Below, piece by piece: positions 1-12,250 of a stretch of 64,000 nt of DNA (position 1 is its first letter; the number at the start of each line of letters is the position of its first letter). The position numbers and the translations under genes are program-made. Origin of the DNA: Calliopsis andreniformis (Eukaryota; Arthropoda; Insecta; Hymenoptera; Andrenidae); the NCBI RefSeq assembly GCF_051401765.1, contig NW_027480450.1, positions 4,216,001 through 4,280,000 of the forward strand, read 5' to 3'. Below the pieces are notes generated by a model, which saw only the letters and a program-made list of their open reading frames with translations, searched no databases and was not told the DNA's origin.

Positions 1-1458
1 AATCCTCAATCCTCAATCCTCAATCCTCAATCTTCAATCCTCAATACTCAATCTTGAATCCTCAATACTCAATCCTCAATCCTCAATCCTCAATCTTCAA
101 TCCTCGATAATCAATCTTCAACCCTCAATCCTCAAACCTCGAACCTCAATCCTCAACCTTAAGCCGTCATCCTCAATCCTCAATCCTCAATCCTCAATCC
201 TCAATCCGCAATCCTCAATCCTCAATCTTCAATCCTCAATACTCAACCTTCAATCCTCAATCATCAGTCCTCAAACCACAATTCTGAATCCTCAATCCTG
301 AATCCTCAATCTTCTGCCCTCAGTCCTCAGCAATCAGTTGTCAATCCTCAATCCTCAATGGAATATTCTCCATTCACAGTTTTCAATCCTCAATCCTCAA
401 TCATCAATCTTCAATCCTCAATCCTCGGTCCTTTATACTCAATCTTCAATCCTCAATACTCAATCCTCCATCCTCAGTCCACAGTCCTCAAACCTCAATT
501 CTGAATCCTCAATACTCAATCTTCAACCCTCAATCCTCAGTCCTCAATACTCAACCACCCTCAATCCTGAATTCTCAATCTTCAATTCTCAATACTGTAT
601 CTTCGATCCTCAATCCTCAATCCTCAATCCTCAATCCTCAATCCTCAATCCTCAATCTTCAATCCTCAGTCCCCAATCCTCAGTCTTCAATCCTCGATCC
701 TCAATCCTCAATCCTCAATCCTCAATCCTCAATCCTCAATACTCAATCCTCAATCCTCAATCCTCAATCTTCAATCCTCAATACTCAATCTGCAATCCTC
801 AATCCTCAATCCTCAATCCCCAATCCTCATCCTTCAATCCTCAATACTCAATCTTCAATCCTCAATCCTCAATTCTCAATCCTCAATCCTCAATCCTCAA
901 TCATGGATCCTCAATCTTCAATACTCAATCCTCAATCATCAATTCTCAATCCTCAATACTCTGCCATCAATTCTCAATTCCCAATACTCGATAAAATATC
1001 CTGAATTCTATGGATTCAATACTCAAACCTCAATCCTCAACCCTCAGCCCTCATACTCCATCCTCAACCCTCAATCCTCAATCCTGAATCTTCAATCCTC
1101 AATACTCAATCTTCAATCCTCAATCCGCAATACTCAATCCTCAATCATCAATCCTCAGTCATGAATACTCAATGTTCAATACTCAATCATCAATCCTCAA
1201 TCCTCAATCCTCAATCTTCAATCCTCAATACTCAATCTTCAACCCTCAATGTTCAATCCTCAATACCCAATCCTCAATCTTCAGTCCTCAATCCTCAATC
1301 TTCAATCCCCAAACCTCAATCCTCAGTCCTCAGACCTCAATCCTGAATCCACAATCCTGAATCCTCAATATTCAGGCCTGAGTCCTCAACAATCAGTTGT
1401 CAATCCTCAATCCTCAATAGAATATCCTCAATTCACAGTTTTCAATACTCAATCCTCA
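1..1458 (+). repeat. Segment 1, copy 1 (second copy at 9263-10720)
   Basis: This segment matches 9263-10720 base for base at a constant offset of 9,262. The one difference I noticed is near 1091, where 'gaatcttcaatcc' corresponds to 'gaatcttaaatcc' near 10353. The segment starts at the window edge, so its left end is unknown. Similarity stops just after the A-type module at about 1416-1445. Beyond that, copy 1 re-enters a second pass of bases 62-622, while copy 2 continues into a normal A module. Near identity across 1.46 kb at a distance of 9 kb implies a recent duplication or conversion event. Confidence 0.85.
62..622 (+). repeat. Segment 1a, first pass of a 1,380-base-offset duplication
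   Basis: Bases 62-622 recur at 1442-2002. Distinctive landmarks recur in order at the fixed offset: a 'cctcgataatc' unit, 'aaacctcgaacctc', 'ttaagccgtcatcc', a variant A module with 'ggaatattctccattcac', and 'aatactgtatcttcgatcc'. The offset of 1,380 is not a multiple of 7, so the match rests on the module order and not on simple heptamer slippage. Confidence 0.85.
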
Positions 1459-2002
1459 ATCCTCAATCCTCAATCTTCAATCCTCGATAATCAATCTTCA
1501 ACCCTCAATCCTCAAACCTCGAACCTCAATCCTCAACCTTAAGCCGTCATCCTCAATCCTCAATCCTCAATCCTCAATCCTCAATCCGCAATCCTCAATC
1601 CTCAATCTTCAATCCTCAATACTCAACCTTCAATCCTCAATCATCAGTCCTCAAACCACAATTCTGAATCCTCAATCCTGAATCCTCAATCTTCTGCCCT
1701 CAGTCCTCAGCAATCAGTTGTCAATCCTCAATCCTCAATGGAATATTCTCCATTCACAGTTTTCAATCCTCAATCCTCAATCATCAATCTTCAATCCTCA
1801 ATCCTCGGTCCTTTATACTCAATCTTCAATCCTCAATACTCAATCCTCCATCCTCAGTCCACAGTCCTCAAACCTCAATTCTGAATCCTCAATACTCAAT
1901 CTTCAACCCTCAATCCTCAGTCCTCAATACTCAACCACCCTCAATCCTGAATTCTCAATCTTCAATTCTCAATACTGTATCTTCGATCCTCAATCCTCAA
2001 TC
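1442..2002 (+). repeat. Segment 1a, second pass
   Basis: Copy of 62-622, and by transitivity of about 9324-9884. The right edge is seen where 'tcctcaatcctcaatcctc' in the first pass is replaced by 'tccccaatcctcaatcc' followed by 'acctacaatcc'. The sequence then leads into a full A-type module at about 2150-2275. Confidence 0.83.
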
Positions 2003-4160
2003 CCCAATCCTCAATCCTCAACCTACAATCCTCAATACTCAATCATCAATCCTCAATCCTCAGTCCTCAAACCTCAATTCTGAATCCTCAATCCTGAATC
2101 CACAATATTCAGCCATCAGTCCTCAACAATCAGTTGTCAATCCTCAATCCTCAATAGAATATCCTCAATTCACAGTTTCCAATACTCAATACTCAATTTG
2201 CAATCTTCAAATCTCTATCCACAAACATCAATTCTCATCACTCAGCCCTCAACACTCAGTCCGCAATGTTCAATCCTCAATCCTCAATTCTCAATCTTCA
2301 ATCCTCAATACTGAATCTTCAATTCTCATTCCCAAATCTTCAATCTTCAATCCTCAATCCTCAATCCTCAATCCTCAATCCTCAATCTTCTATCTTAAAT
2401 CCTCAATACTCAATCTTCAATCCTCAATCCTCAATCGTAAATCCTCAATCCCCAATCCTCAATCGTCAGCCTTCAATCCTCATTACACAATCTTCAATCC
2501 TCAATCCTCAATCCTCATTCTTCAATCCTCAATACCCAATCCTCAATATTCAGTCCTCAATTCTCAATCCTCAATTCTCAATCCTCAACCCTCAGTCCTC
2601 AGTCCTCATACCTCAATCCTCAATCCTCAATCTTCAGTCCTCAATACTCAATCTTCAATCCTCAATCCTCAATCCTCAATCCTCAATCCTCAATCCTCAA
2701 TCCTCAATCGTCAGTCTTCGATCCTCAATACTCAATCTTCAATCATCAATCCTCAATCCTCAATCCTCAATTCTCATTCTTCAAGCCTCAATACCCAATC
2801 CTCAATCTTCAGTCCTCAATACTCAATCTTCAATCCTCGATCCTCAATCCTCAATCCTCAATCCTCATTCTTCAATCCTCAATACCCAATCCTCAATCCT
2901 CAGTCCTCAATCGTCAATCCTCAATCCTCAATCCTCAATCGTCAGCCTTTAATCCTCATTACACAATCTTCAATCCTCAATCCTCAATCCTCATTCTTCA
3001 ATTCTCATTCTTCAATCCTCAATACCCAATCCTCAATCTTCAGTCCTCAATACTCAATCTTCAATCCTCAATCCTCAATCCTCAATCCTCAATCCTCATT
3101 CTTCAATCCTCAATACCCAATCCTCAATCCTCAGTCCTCAATCCTCAATCCTCAATCCTCAATTCTCAATCCTCAATCCTCAGTCCTCTGTCCCCATACC
3201 TCAATCCTCAACCTTGAGCCCTCATCCTCAATCCTCAATCCTCAATCCTCAATCCTCAACGTTCAATCCTCATTACTCAATCTTCAATCCTCAATCATCA
3301 GCCCTCAATCCTCAATATTCAATCCTCAGTCCCTAATCCTCAATCTTCAATCCTCAATCCTCAATCCTCAATCCTCAATCCTCAATCCTCAATCTTCAGT
3401 CCTCAATACTCAATCTTCAATCCTCAATCCTCATTCCTCAATCCTCAATCCTCAATCCTCAATCCTCAATCCTCAATCCCCAATCCTCAATTCTCAATCC
3501 TCAATACTCAACCATCAATCCTCAATTCTCAATACACAATAGAATATCCTGAATTCGCAGGCTTCAATACTCAAACCTCAATCCTCAACCCTCAACCCTC
3601 ATCCTCCATCCTCGATTCTCAATCCTCAATCCTCAATCTTCAATTCTCAATACTCAATCTTCAATCCTCAATCCTCAATCCTCAATCCCCAATCCTCAAT
3701 CTTCCATTCTCAACACTCAATCTTCAATCCTCAATCCTCAATTCTCAATCCTCAACCCTCAATCCTCAATCATCAATCCTCAATCTTCAATACTCAATCC
3801 GCAATCCTCAATTCTCAATCCTCAATACTCAACCATCAATCCTCAATTCTCAATACTCAATAGAATACCCTGAATTCGCAGGCTTCAATACTCAAACCTC
3901 AATCCTCAACCCTCAGACCTCATCCTCCATCCTCAATCTTCAATCCTCAATACTCAATTTTAATCCTCTATCCTCAATCCTCAATCCCCAACCCTCAATC
4001 TTCAATCCTCAATACTCAATCTTCAATCCTCAATCCTCAACCTTCAGCCCTCATCCTGCATCCTCAATCCTCAGTCCCCAATCCTCAATCTTCCATCCTC
4101 AAAACTCAATCTTCAATCCTCAATCCTCAATCCTCAATCCTCAATCCTCAATCCTCAATC
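2003..4160 (+). repeat. Irregular heptamer array with sparse modules
   Basis: A full A module lies at about 2150-2275. Two weak B modules lie near 3546 and 3866, with 'gaattcgcaggcttc' in place of the intact hairpin arm. Between them is plain heptamer array with a recurring local phrase 'cctcattcttcaatcctc' followed by 'aatacccaatcc' (about 2515, 2870, 2995 and 3095), which suggests short-range duplication. I see no gene or other element. Confidence 0.8.
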
Positions 4161-6006
4161 ATCAATCCTCAATCCTCAACTCTCAATCCTCAGTCCTCAA
4201 ACCTCAATCCCGAATCCTCAATCATGAATCCTCAAACTTCAGCACTCAGTCCTCAACAATCAACTGTCAATTCTCAATACTCAATGGAATATCCTCAATT
4301 CACAGTTTTCAATACTCAATCCCCATTCTTCAATCTTCAAATCTCAATCCACAAACATCAATTCCCATCACTCAACCCTCAACACTCAGTCCTCAATCTT
4401 CAATACTCAGTCCTCAATCCTCAATCTTCAATCCCCAATACTCAATCTTCAATTCTCAATCCCCAATTCTCCATCCTCAATACTCAATCCTCAATCCTCA
4501 ATCCTCAATCCTCAATCCTCTTTCTACAATCCTCAATCCTCAATCCTCAATCCTCAATCCTCAATCCTCATTCTTCAATCCTCAATACTCAATCGTCAAT
4601 CCTCAATCCTCAATCCTCAATCCTCAGTACTCAGTCCTCAATCCTCAGTCCTCAGACCTCAATCCTCAATCCTCAACCCTCAGCCCTCATCCTCAATCCT
4701 CAATTCTCAATCCTCAATCTGCAATCTTCAATCCTCAATACTCAACCTTCAATCCTCAATCCTCAGTCCTCAAACCTTAATTCTGAATCGTCAATACTGA
4801 ATCCTCAATCTTCAGTCCTCAGTCCTCAACAATCAGTTGTCAATCCTCAATCCTCAATAGAGTATCCTCAATTCACAGTTTTCAACACTCAATACTCAAT
4901 CTGCAATCTTCAAATCTCTATCCACAAACATCAATTTTCATCACTCAACCCTCAACACTCTGTCCTCAATGTTCAATCCTCAATCCTCAATTCTCAATCT
5001 TCAATTCTCAATACTGTATCTTCACTCCTCAATCCTCAATACTCAATCCTCATGCCTCAATCCTCAATCTTCAATCCTCAGTACCCAATCCTCAGTCTTC
5101 AATCCTCGATCCTCAATCCTCAATCCTCAATCCTCAATCCTCAATCCTCAATCATCAATCCTCAGTACTCAATCTTCAATCCTCAATCCTCAATACTCAA
5201 TCCTCAATCCTAAATCATCATTCCACAATCTTCCATACTCTAATCCTCAATCCTCAATCCTCAATCCTCAATACTCAACCATCAATCCTCAATTCTCAAT
5301 ACTCAATAGAATATCCTGAGTTCTCAGGATTCAATGCTCGAACCTCAATCCTCAACCCTCAGGCCTCATTCTCAATCCTCAATCCTCAATCCTCAATCCT
5401 CAATATTCAATCCTCAATACTCAACATTCAATCCTCAATCCTCAATCCCCAATCCTCAATCCTCAATCCTCAATCCTTAATCTTCAATCCTCAATAATCA
5501 ATCTCCAATCCTAGATACTCAATCCCCAATCCTCAATCCTTGATCCATCAATATTCAATCCTCAATCCCCAGTCCTCGATCTACAATCCTCAATGCTCAA
5601 TCCTCAATCCTCAATCCTCAGTCCTCAATCCTCAATTCTCAATCCTCAAACCTCAATCCTCAACCGTCAGTCCTCGTTCTCAATCCTAAACCCTCAATCC
5701 TCAATCCACAATCTTCAATCATCAATACTCAATCATCAATCCTCAATTCTCAATTCTCAATCCTCAATCCTCAATCCTCAATATTCAACACACAACACTC
5801 AACCATCAATCCTCAATAGTCAACCATCAATCCTCAATTCTCAATACTCAATAGAATATCCTGAATTCTCATGGTTCAATACTCAATCCACAATATTCAA
5901 TAATCAAATCCCAATCCTCAAACATCAATTCTTAACACTCAATCCACAACACTCAGTCCTCTCTCTTCAATCCTCCACCCTCAATCCTCAATCCTCAAGC
6001 GTCAAT
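4160..6006 (+). repeat. 1.85-kb higher-order repeat, copy 1
   Basis: First of two full copies and one partial copy of a unit about 1,847 bases long. Landmarks in order are: A module (4270-4400), 'cctctttctac' (4518), a second A module (4845-4975), 'tcctcatgcctc' (5048), B hairpin (5313), E module (about 5490-5600) and C module (5843-6003). The offset to copy 2 is 1,847 at the left and 1,846 after a 1-base deletion in copy 2. The left edge is placed where similarity to 6007 onward begins, about 4150-4175. Confidence 0.85.
5843..6003 (+). repeat. C module (representative of about 16 copies)
   Basis: Related to A on the right and to B on the left: 'caatagaatatcctg', 'aattctcatggttcaat', 'ccacaatattcaataatc', 'cctcaaacatcaattc', 'aacactcagtcctctctc', 'cctcaagcgtcaatcc'. 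Copies lie near 5851, 7697, 8505, 11815, 12060, 12665, 14880, 17976, 20082, 21910, 24381, 29196, 45780, 46682, 48541 and 51112. Four sub-versions are visible: C1 'catggttcaatac' (5851, 7697, 46682, 48541), C2 'catatttctatac' (8505 to 14880, 20082), C3 'catggatctatac' (17976, 21910, 24381, 29196) and C4 with 'ttcaacaatcaaatc' (45780, 51112). None seen between 29.4 and 45.7 kb or after 51.3 kb. Confidence 0.83.
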
Positions 6007-7852
6007 CCTCAATCCTCAATCCTCAACTCTCAATCCTCAGTCCTCAAACCTCAATCCCGAATCCTGAATCATGAATCCTCAACCTTCAGCACTCAGTCCT
6101 CAACAATCAACTGTCAATTCTCAATACTCAATGGAATATCCTCAATTCACAGTTTTCAATACTCAATCCCCATTCTTCAATCTTCAAATCTCAATCCACA
6201 AACATCAATTCCCATCACTCAACCCTCAACACTCAGTCCTCAATCTTCAATACTCAGTCCTCAATCCTCAATCTTCAATCCCCAATACTCAATCTTCAAT
6301 TCTCAATCCCCAATTCTCCATCCTCAATACTCAATCCTCAATCCTCAATCCTCAATCCTCAATCCTCTTTCTACAATCCTCAATCCTCAATCCTCAATCC
6401 TCAATCCTCAATCCTCATTCTTCAATCCTCAATACTCAATCGTCAATCCTCAATCCTCAATCCTCAATCCTCAATACTCAGTCCTCAATCCTCAGTCCTC
6501 AGACCTCAATCCTCAATCCTCAACCCTCAGCCCTCATCCTCAATCCTCAATTCTCAATCCTCAATCTGCAATCTTCAATCCTCAATACTCAACCTTCAAT
6601 CCTCAATCCTCAGTCCTCAAACCTTAATTCTGAATCGTCAATACTGAATCCTCAATCTTCAGTCCTCAGTCCTCAACAACAGTTGTCAATCCTCAATCCT
6701 CAATAGAGTATCCTCAATTCACAGTTTTCAACACTCAATACTCAATCTGCAATCTTCAAATCTCTATCCACAAACATCAATTTTCATCACTCAACCCTCA
6801 ACACTCTGTCCTCAATGTTCAATCCTCAATCCTCAATTCTCAATCTTCAATTCTCAATACTGTATCTTCACTCCTCAATCCTCAATACTCAATCCTCATG
6901 CCTCAATCCTCAATCTTCAATCCTCAGTACCCAATCCTCAGTCTTCAATCCTCGATCCTCAATCCTCAATCCTCAATCCTCAATCCTCAATCCTCAATCA
7001 TCAATCCTCAGTACTCAATCTTCAATCCTCAATCCTCAATACTCAATCCTCAATCCTAAATCATCATTCCACAATCTTCCATACTCTAATCCTCAATCCT
7101 CAATCCTCAATCCTCAATACTCAACCATCAATCCTCAATTCTCAATACTCAATAGAATATCCTGAGTTCTCAGGATTCAATGCTCGAACCTCAATCCTCA
7201 ACCCTCAGGCCTCATTCTCAATCCTCAATCCTCAATCCTCAATCCTCAATATTCAATCCTCAATACTCAACATTCAATCCTCAATCCTCAATCCCCAATC
7301 CTCAATCCTCAATCCTCAATCCTTAATCTTCAATCCTCAATAATCAATCTCCAATCCTAGATACTCAATCCCCAATCCTCAATCCTTGATCCATCAATAT
7401 TCAATCCTCAATCCCCAGTCCTCGATCTACAATCCTCAATGCTCAATCCTCAATCCTCAATCCTCAGTCCTCAATCCTCAATTCTCAATCCTCAAACCTC
7501 AATCCTCAACCGTCAGTCCTCGTCCTCAATCCTAAACCCTCAATCCTCAATCCACAATCTTCAATCATCAATACTCAATCATCAATCCTCAATTCTCAAT
7601 TCTCAATCCTCAATCCTCTATACACAATATTCAACACACAACCCTCAACCATAAATCCTCAATACTCAACCATCAATCCTCAATTCTCAATACTCAATAG
7701 AAAATCCTGAATCCTCATGGTTCAATACTCAATCCACAATATTCAATAATCAAATCTCAATCCTCAAACATTAATCCTTAACACTCAATCCACAACACTC
7801 AGTCATCTCTCTTCAATCCACCATCCTCAATCCTCAATCCTCAACAGTCAAT
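6007..7852 (+). repeat. 1.85-kb higher-order repeat, copy 2
   Basis: Repeats copy 1 landmark by landmark: A module at 6117-6245, a second A module at 6690-6820, B hairpin at 7159, E module at about 7336-7445 and C module at about 7690-7850. It has one visible single-base deletion near 6677, where 'caacaatcagttg' has become 'caacaacagttg'. Its right part, from about 7600, is more diverged from copy 1 than its left part, for example 'aatagaaaatcctgaatcctc' in the C core. Uneven divergence along the unit suggests local conversion or different ages of its parts. Confidence 0.83.
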
Positions 7853-8100
7853 CCTCAATCCTCAATCCTCAACTCTCAATCCTCAGTCCTCAAACCTCAA
7901 TCCCGAATCCTCAATCCTAAATCCTCAATCTTCAGCCCTCAGTCCTCAACAATCAACTGTCAATTCTCAATCCTCAATAGAATATCCTCAATTCACAGTT
8001 TTCAATACTCAATCCGCATACTTCAACCCTCAAATCTCAATCCACAAACTTCAATTCTCATCACTCAACCCTCAACACTCAGTCCTCAATTTTTCAATCC
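7853..8100 (+). repeat. 1.85-kb higher-order repeat, partial copy 3
   Basis: The first about 250 bases of a third unit: the 'caactctcaatcctcagtcc' entry, then an A-type module with 'caacaatcaactgtcaattc', as in copies 1 and 2. It carries its own changes ('ccgcatacttcaaccc') and dissolves into ordinary array after about 8100. Confidence 0.65.
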
Positions 8101-8489
8101 TCAATCCTCAATCCTAAATCTTCAATCCTCAATACTCAATCTTCAATCCTCAATCCCCAATTCTCAATCCTCAATACTCAATCCTCAATCGTCAATCCTC
8201 AATCCCCAATCCTGAATCTTCAATCCTCAATGCTCAATCCTCAATCCTCAATCCTCAATCTTCAATCCTCTATACTCAATCTTCAATCCTCAATCCTCAA
8301 TCCTCAGTCCTCAGTCCTCAACCCTCAATCCTCAACCCTCAGCCCTCATCCTCAATCCTCAATCCTCAATCCTCAATCCTCAATCCTCAATCCTCAATCC
8401 TCAATCCTAAATCATCAATCCTCAATCTTCAATACTCAATCCTCAATCGTCAATCCTCAACCCTCAATACTCAACCATCAAGCCTCAAT

Positions 8490-8980
8490 TCTCAATACTC
8501 AACAGAATATCCTGAATTCTCATATTTCTATACTCAATACACAATATTCAATAATCAAATCACAATCCTCAAAGATCAATTCTCAACACTCAATCCTGAA
8601 CACTCGGTCCTCTCTCTTTAATCCTCCATACTCAATCCTCAATCCTCAAGCGTCAATACTCAATCCTCAATCCTCAATCCTCAATCCTCATTCTTCAAAC
8701 CTCAATACCCAATCCTCAATCTTCAATCCTCAATCCCCAATCCTCAATACCTAATGCTCAATCTTCTGTCCTCAATCCTCAATCCTCAATGCTCAGTCCT
8801 CAATCCTCAGTCCTCAGTCCTCAACCCTCAATCCTCAACCCTCAGCCCTCATCCTCAATCCTCAATCCTCAATCCTCAATCCTCAACCTTCTATTCTCAA
8901 TACTCAATCTTCAATCCTCAATCCTCAGTCCTCATACCTCAATTCTGAATCCTCAATCCTGAATCCTCAATCTTCAGCCC
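8490..8980 (+). repeat. C2-module block, first copy (related block at about 12045-12535)
   Basis: Carries the C2 version of the module ('ctcatatttctatactc', then 'caatacacaatattc', 'cctcaaagatcaattc', 'ctctctctttaatcc', 'aagcgtcaatac'). It continues through 'cattcttcaaacc' and a run of 'tcagtcc' units to 'cctcatacctcaattctg'. The same order appears at about 12045-12535 with scattered substitutions, so these are two diverged copies of a block about 490 bases long. Confidence 0.7.
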
Positions 8981-9262
8981 TCAGTACTCAACAATCACCT
9001 GTCGATCCTCAGTCCTCAATAGAAAATCCTCAATTCACAGTATTCAATACTCAATCCCCATTCTTCAATCTTCAAATCTAAATCCACAAACATCAATTCT
9101 CATCACTCAACCCTCAACACTCAATCCTCAATCTTCAATTCTCAATCCTCAATCCTCAATGTTCAATCCTCGATACTCTACCTTCAATCCTCAATCCGCA
9201 ATTCTCAATCCTCAATACTCAATCCACAATCGTCAATCCTCAATCCCCAGTCATCAATCTTC

Positions 9263-10720
9263 AATCCTCAATCCTCAATCCTCAATCCTCAATCTTCAAT
9301 CCTCAATACTCAATCTTGAATCCTCAATACTCAATCCTCAATCCTCAATCCTCAATCTTCAATCCTCGATAATCAATCTTCAACCCTCAATCCTCAAACC
9401 TCGAACCTCAATCCTCAACCTTAAGCCGTCATCCTCAATCCTCAATCCTCAATCCTCAATCCTCAATCCGCAATCCTCAATCCTCAATCTTCAATCCTCA
9501 ATACTCAACCTTCAATCCTCAATCATCAGTCCTCAAACCACAATTCTGAATCCTCAATCCTGAATCCTCAATCTTCTGCCCTCAGTCCTCAGCAATCAGT
9601 TGTCAATCCTCAATCCTCAATGGAATATTCTCCATTCACAGTTTTCAATCCTCAATCCTCAATCATCAATCTTCAATCCTCAATCCTCGGTCCTTTATAC
9701 TCAATCTTCAATCCTCAATACTCAATCCTCCATCCTCAGTCCACAGTCCTCAAACCTCAATTCTGAATCCTCAATACTCAATCTTCAACCCTCAATCCTC
9801 AGTCCTCAATACTCAACCACCCTCAATCCTGAATTCTCAATCTTCAATTCTCAATACTGTATCTTCGATCCTCAATCCTCAATCCTCAATCCTCAATCCT
9901 CAATCCTCAATCCTCAATCTTCAATCCTCAGTCCCCAATCCTCAGTCTTCAATCCTCGATCCTCAATCCTCAATCCTCAATCCTCAATCCTCAATCCTCA
10001 ATACTCAATCCTCAATCCTCAATCCTCAATCTTCAATCCTCAATACTCAATCTGCAATCCTCAATCCTCAATCCTCAATCCCCAATCCTCATCCTTCAAT
10101 CCTCAATACTCAATCTTCAATCCTCAATCCTCAATTCTCAATCCTCAATCCTCAATCCTCAATCATGGATCCTCAATCTTCAATACTCAATCCTCAATCA
10201 TCAATTCTCAATCCTCAATACTCTGCCATCAATTCTCAATTCCCAATACTCGATAAAATATCCTGAATTCTATGGATTCAATACTCAAACCTCAATCCTC
10301 AACCCTCAGCCCTCATACTCCATCCTCAACCCTCAATCCTCAATCCTGAATCTTAAATCCTCAATACTCAATCTTCAATCCTCAATCCGCAATACTCAAT
10401 CCTCAATCATCAATCCTCAGTCATGAATACTCAATGTTCAATACTCAATCATCAATCCTCAATCCTCAATCCTCAATCTTCAATCCTCAATACTCAATCT
10501 TCAACCCTCAATGTTCAATCCTCAATACCCAATCCTCAATCTTCAGTCCTCAATCCTCAATCTTCAATCCCCAAACCTCAATCCTCAGTCCTCAGACCTC
10601 AATCCTGAATCCACAATCCTGAATCCTCAATATTCAGGCCTGAGTCCTCAACAATCAGTTGTCAATCCTCAATCCTCAATAGAATATCCTCAATTCACAG
10701 TTTTCAATACTCAATACTCA
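9263..10720 (+). repeat. Segment 1, copy 2
   Basis: Near-exact copy of bases 1-1458 at offset 9,262. The left edge shown is only where the window edge cuts copy 1; similarity could extend further left in the chromosome. After 10720 the sequence proceeds into a complete A module ('caatctgcaatc', 'tatacatagacatc'), which copy 1 lacks at the equivalent place. Confidence 0.85.
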
Positions 10721-11760
10721 ATCTGCAATCTTCAAATCTCTATACATAGACATCAATTCTCATCACTCAACCCTCAACACTCTGTCCTCAATGTTCAATA
10801 GTCAATCCTCAATTCTCAATCTTCAATTCTCAATACTGTATCTTCAATCCACAATCCTCAATCCTCAATCCTCAATCATCAATCCTCAATCTTCAATCCT
10901 CAGTCCACAATCCTCTGTCTTCAATCCTCGATCCTCAATCCTCAATCCTCAATCCTCAATACTCAACCATCAATCCTCAATTCTCAATACTCAATAGAAT
11001 ATCCTGAGTTCTCAGGATTCAATACTCGAACCTCAATCCTCAACCCTCAGCCATCATTCTCAATCCTCAATCCTCAATCCTCAATCCTCAATATTCAATC
11101 CTCAATACTCAAACTTCAATCCTCAATCCTCAATCCTCAATCCTCAGTCCTCAATCCTCAGTCATCAATCCTCAATCTTCAATACTCAATCGTCAATCCT
11201 CAGCACTCAATCCTCAATCCTCAATCCTCGTTCCTCAAACCTCAATCCTCAACCCTCAGTCCTCATCCTCAATTATCAATTCTCAATTCTCAATCCTCAA
11301 ACATCAATCCTCAATCTTGTATCCTCAATAATCAATCTCCAATCGTAGATCCTCAATCCCCAATTCTCAATCCTTAATCCTCAATCTTCAATCCTCAATC
11401 CCCAGTCCTCAATCTTCAATCCTCAATGCTCAATCCTCAATCCCCAAGCCTGAGTCCTCAATCGTCAATCCTCAATCCTCAAACCTCAATCCTCAACAGT
11501 CAGTCCTCGTACTCAATCCTCAACCCTCAATACTCAATCCTCAATCTTCAATCATCAATACTCAATCTTCAATCCTCAATCCTCAATCCTCAATCCTCAA
11601 TACTCAATCCTCAATCCTCAGTCTACAACCCTCAATCCCCAATCCTCAATCCTCAATCCTCAATCCTCAATCTTCAATCCTCAATACTCAATCGTCAATC
11701 CTCAATCCTCAATCCTCAATCCTCAATCCTCAATCCTCAATCCTCAATACTCAATCCTCA

Positions 11761-12005
11761 ATCGTCAATCCTCAACCCTCAATACTCAACCACCAATCCT
11801 CAATTCCCAATACTCAACAGAATATCCTGAATTCTCATATTTCTATACTCAATACACAATATTCAATAACCAAATCACAATCCTCAAAGATCAATTCTCA
11901 ACACTCAATCCTGTACACTCGGTCCTCTCTCTTTAATCCTCCATCCTCAACCCTCAATCCTCAAGCGTCAATACTCAATCCTCAATCCTCAATCCTCAAT
12001 CCTCA
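11761..12005 (+). repeat. 245-base tandem duplication, copy 1
   Basis: A 245-base (35 x 7) unit directly duplicated at 12006-12250. It contains one C2 module: 'aacagaatatcctgaattc', 'tcatatttctatactc', 'caataaccaaatcacaatcc', 'cctgtacactcggtcc', 'aagcgtcaatac'. The two private variants 'caataacc' and 'cctgtacactcgg' are shared only by these two copies among the C2 modules I read, so they arose before this duplication. Confidence 0.88.
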
Positions 12006-12250
12006 ATCGTCAATCCTCAACCCTCAATACTCAACCACCAATCCTCAATTCCCAATACTCAACAGAATATCCTGAATTCTCATATTTCTATACTCAATAC
12101 ACAATATTCAATAACCAAATCACAATCCTCAAAGATCAATTCTCAACACTCAATCCTGTACACTCGGTCCTCTCTCTTTAATCCTCCATACTCAACCCTC
12201 AATCCTCAAGCGTCAATACTCAATCCTCAATCCTCAATCCTCAATCCTCA
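12006..12250 (+). repeat. 245-base tandem duplication, copy 2
   Basis: Direct neighbour of copy 1. I see one substitution, 'ctccatcctc' to 'ctccatactc' near 12188. The right end is where 'cctcattcttcaaacc' replaces a further round of the unit. The very low divergence makes this one of the youngest events in the window. Confidence 0.87.

Noticed and set aside
338..994. Plus-strand open stretch of 218 codons, and dozens like it up to 344 codons (for example 4224-5213, 5593-6627, 15656-16627), as protein genes
   Set aside because: They translate only to SILNPQS-type heptapeptides, overlap each other in different frames with the same wording, begin at chance ATGs in D-type or 'aatgttc' units and end at chance TGA or TAG created by point changes or modules. 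No domain, signal peptide or ribosome-site context is seen.
5311..5340. B module as a conserved protein motif (IEYPEFSGFNTQ) in one frame
   Set aside because: One frame reads through, but another stops at the TAG of 'aatagaat' and the third at the TGA of the hairpin. The conserved feature is at the DNA level and recurs in all frames across the window.
5843..6003. C or A modules as inserted transposable elements (SINE or MITE)
   Set aside because: No terminal inverted repeats, target-site duplications, poly-A tail or tRNA-like promoter boxes; the modules grade into the heptamer array and appear to be diverged array sequence.
10250..10290. EcoRI-like GAATTC sites as evidence of cloning joins
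   Set aside because: GAATTC is part of the B and C core sequence and occurs at most copies; it is a repeat property, not a construction scar.
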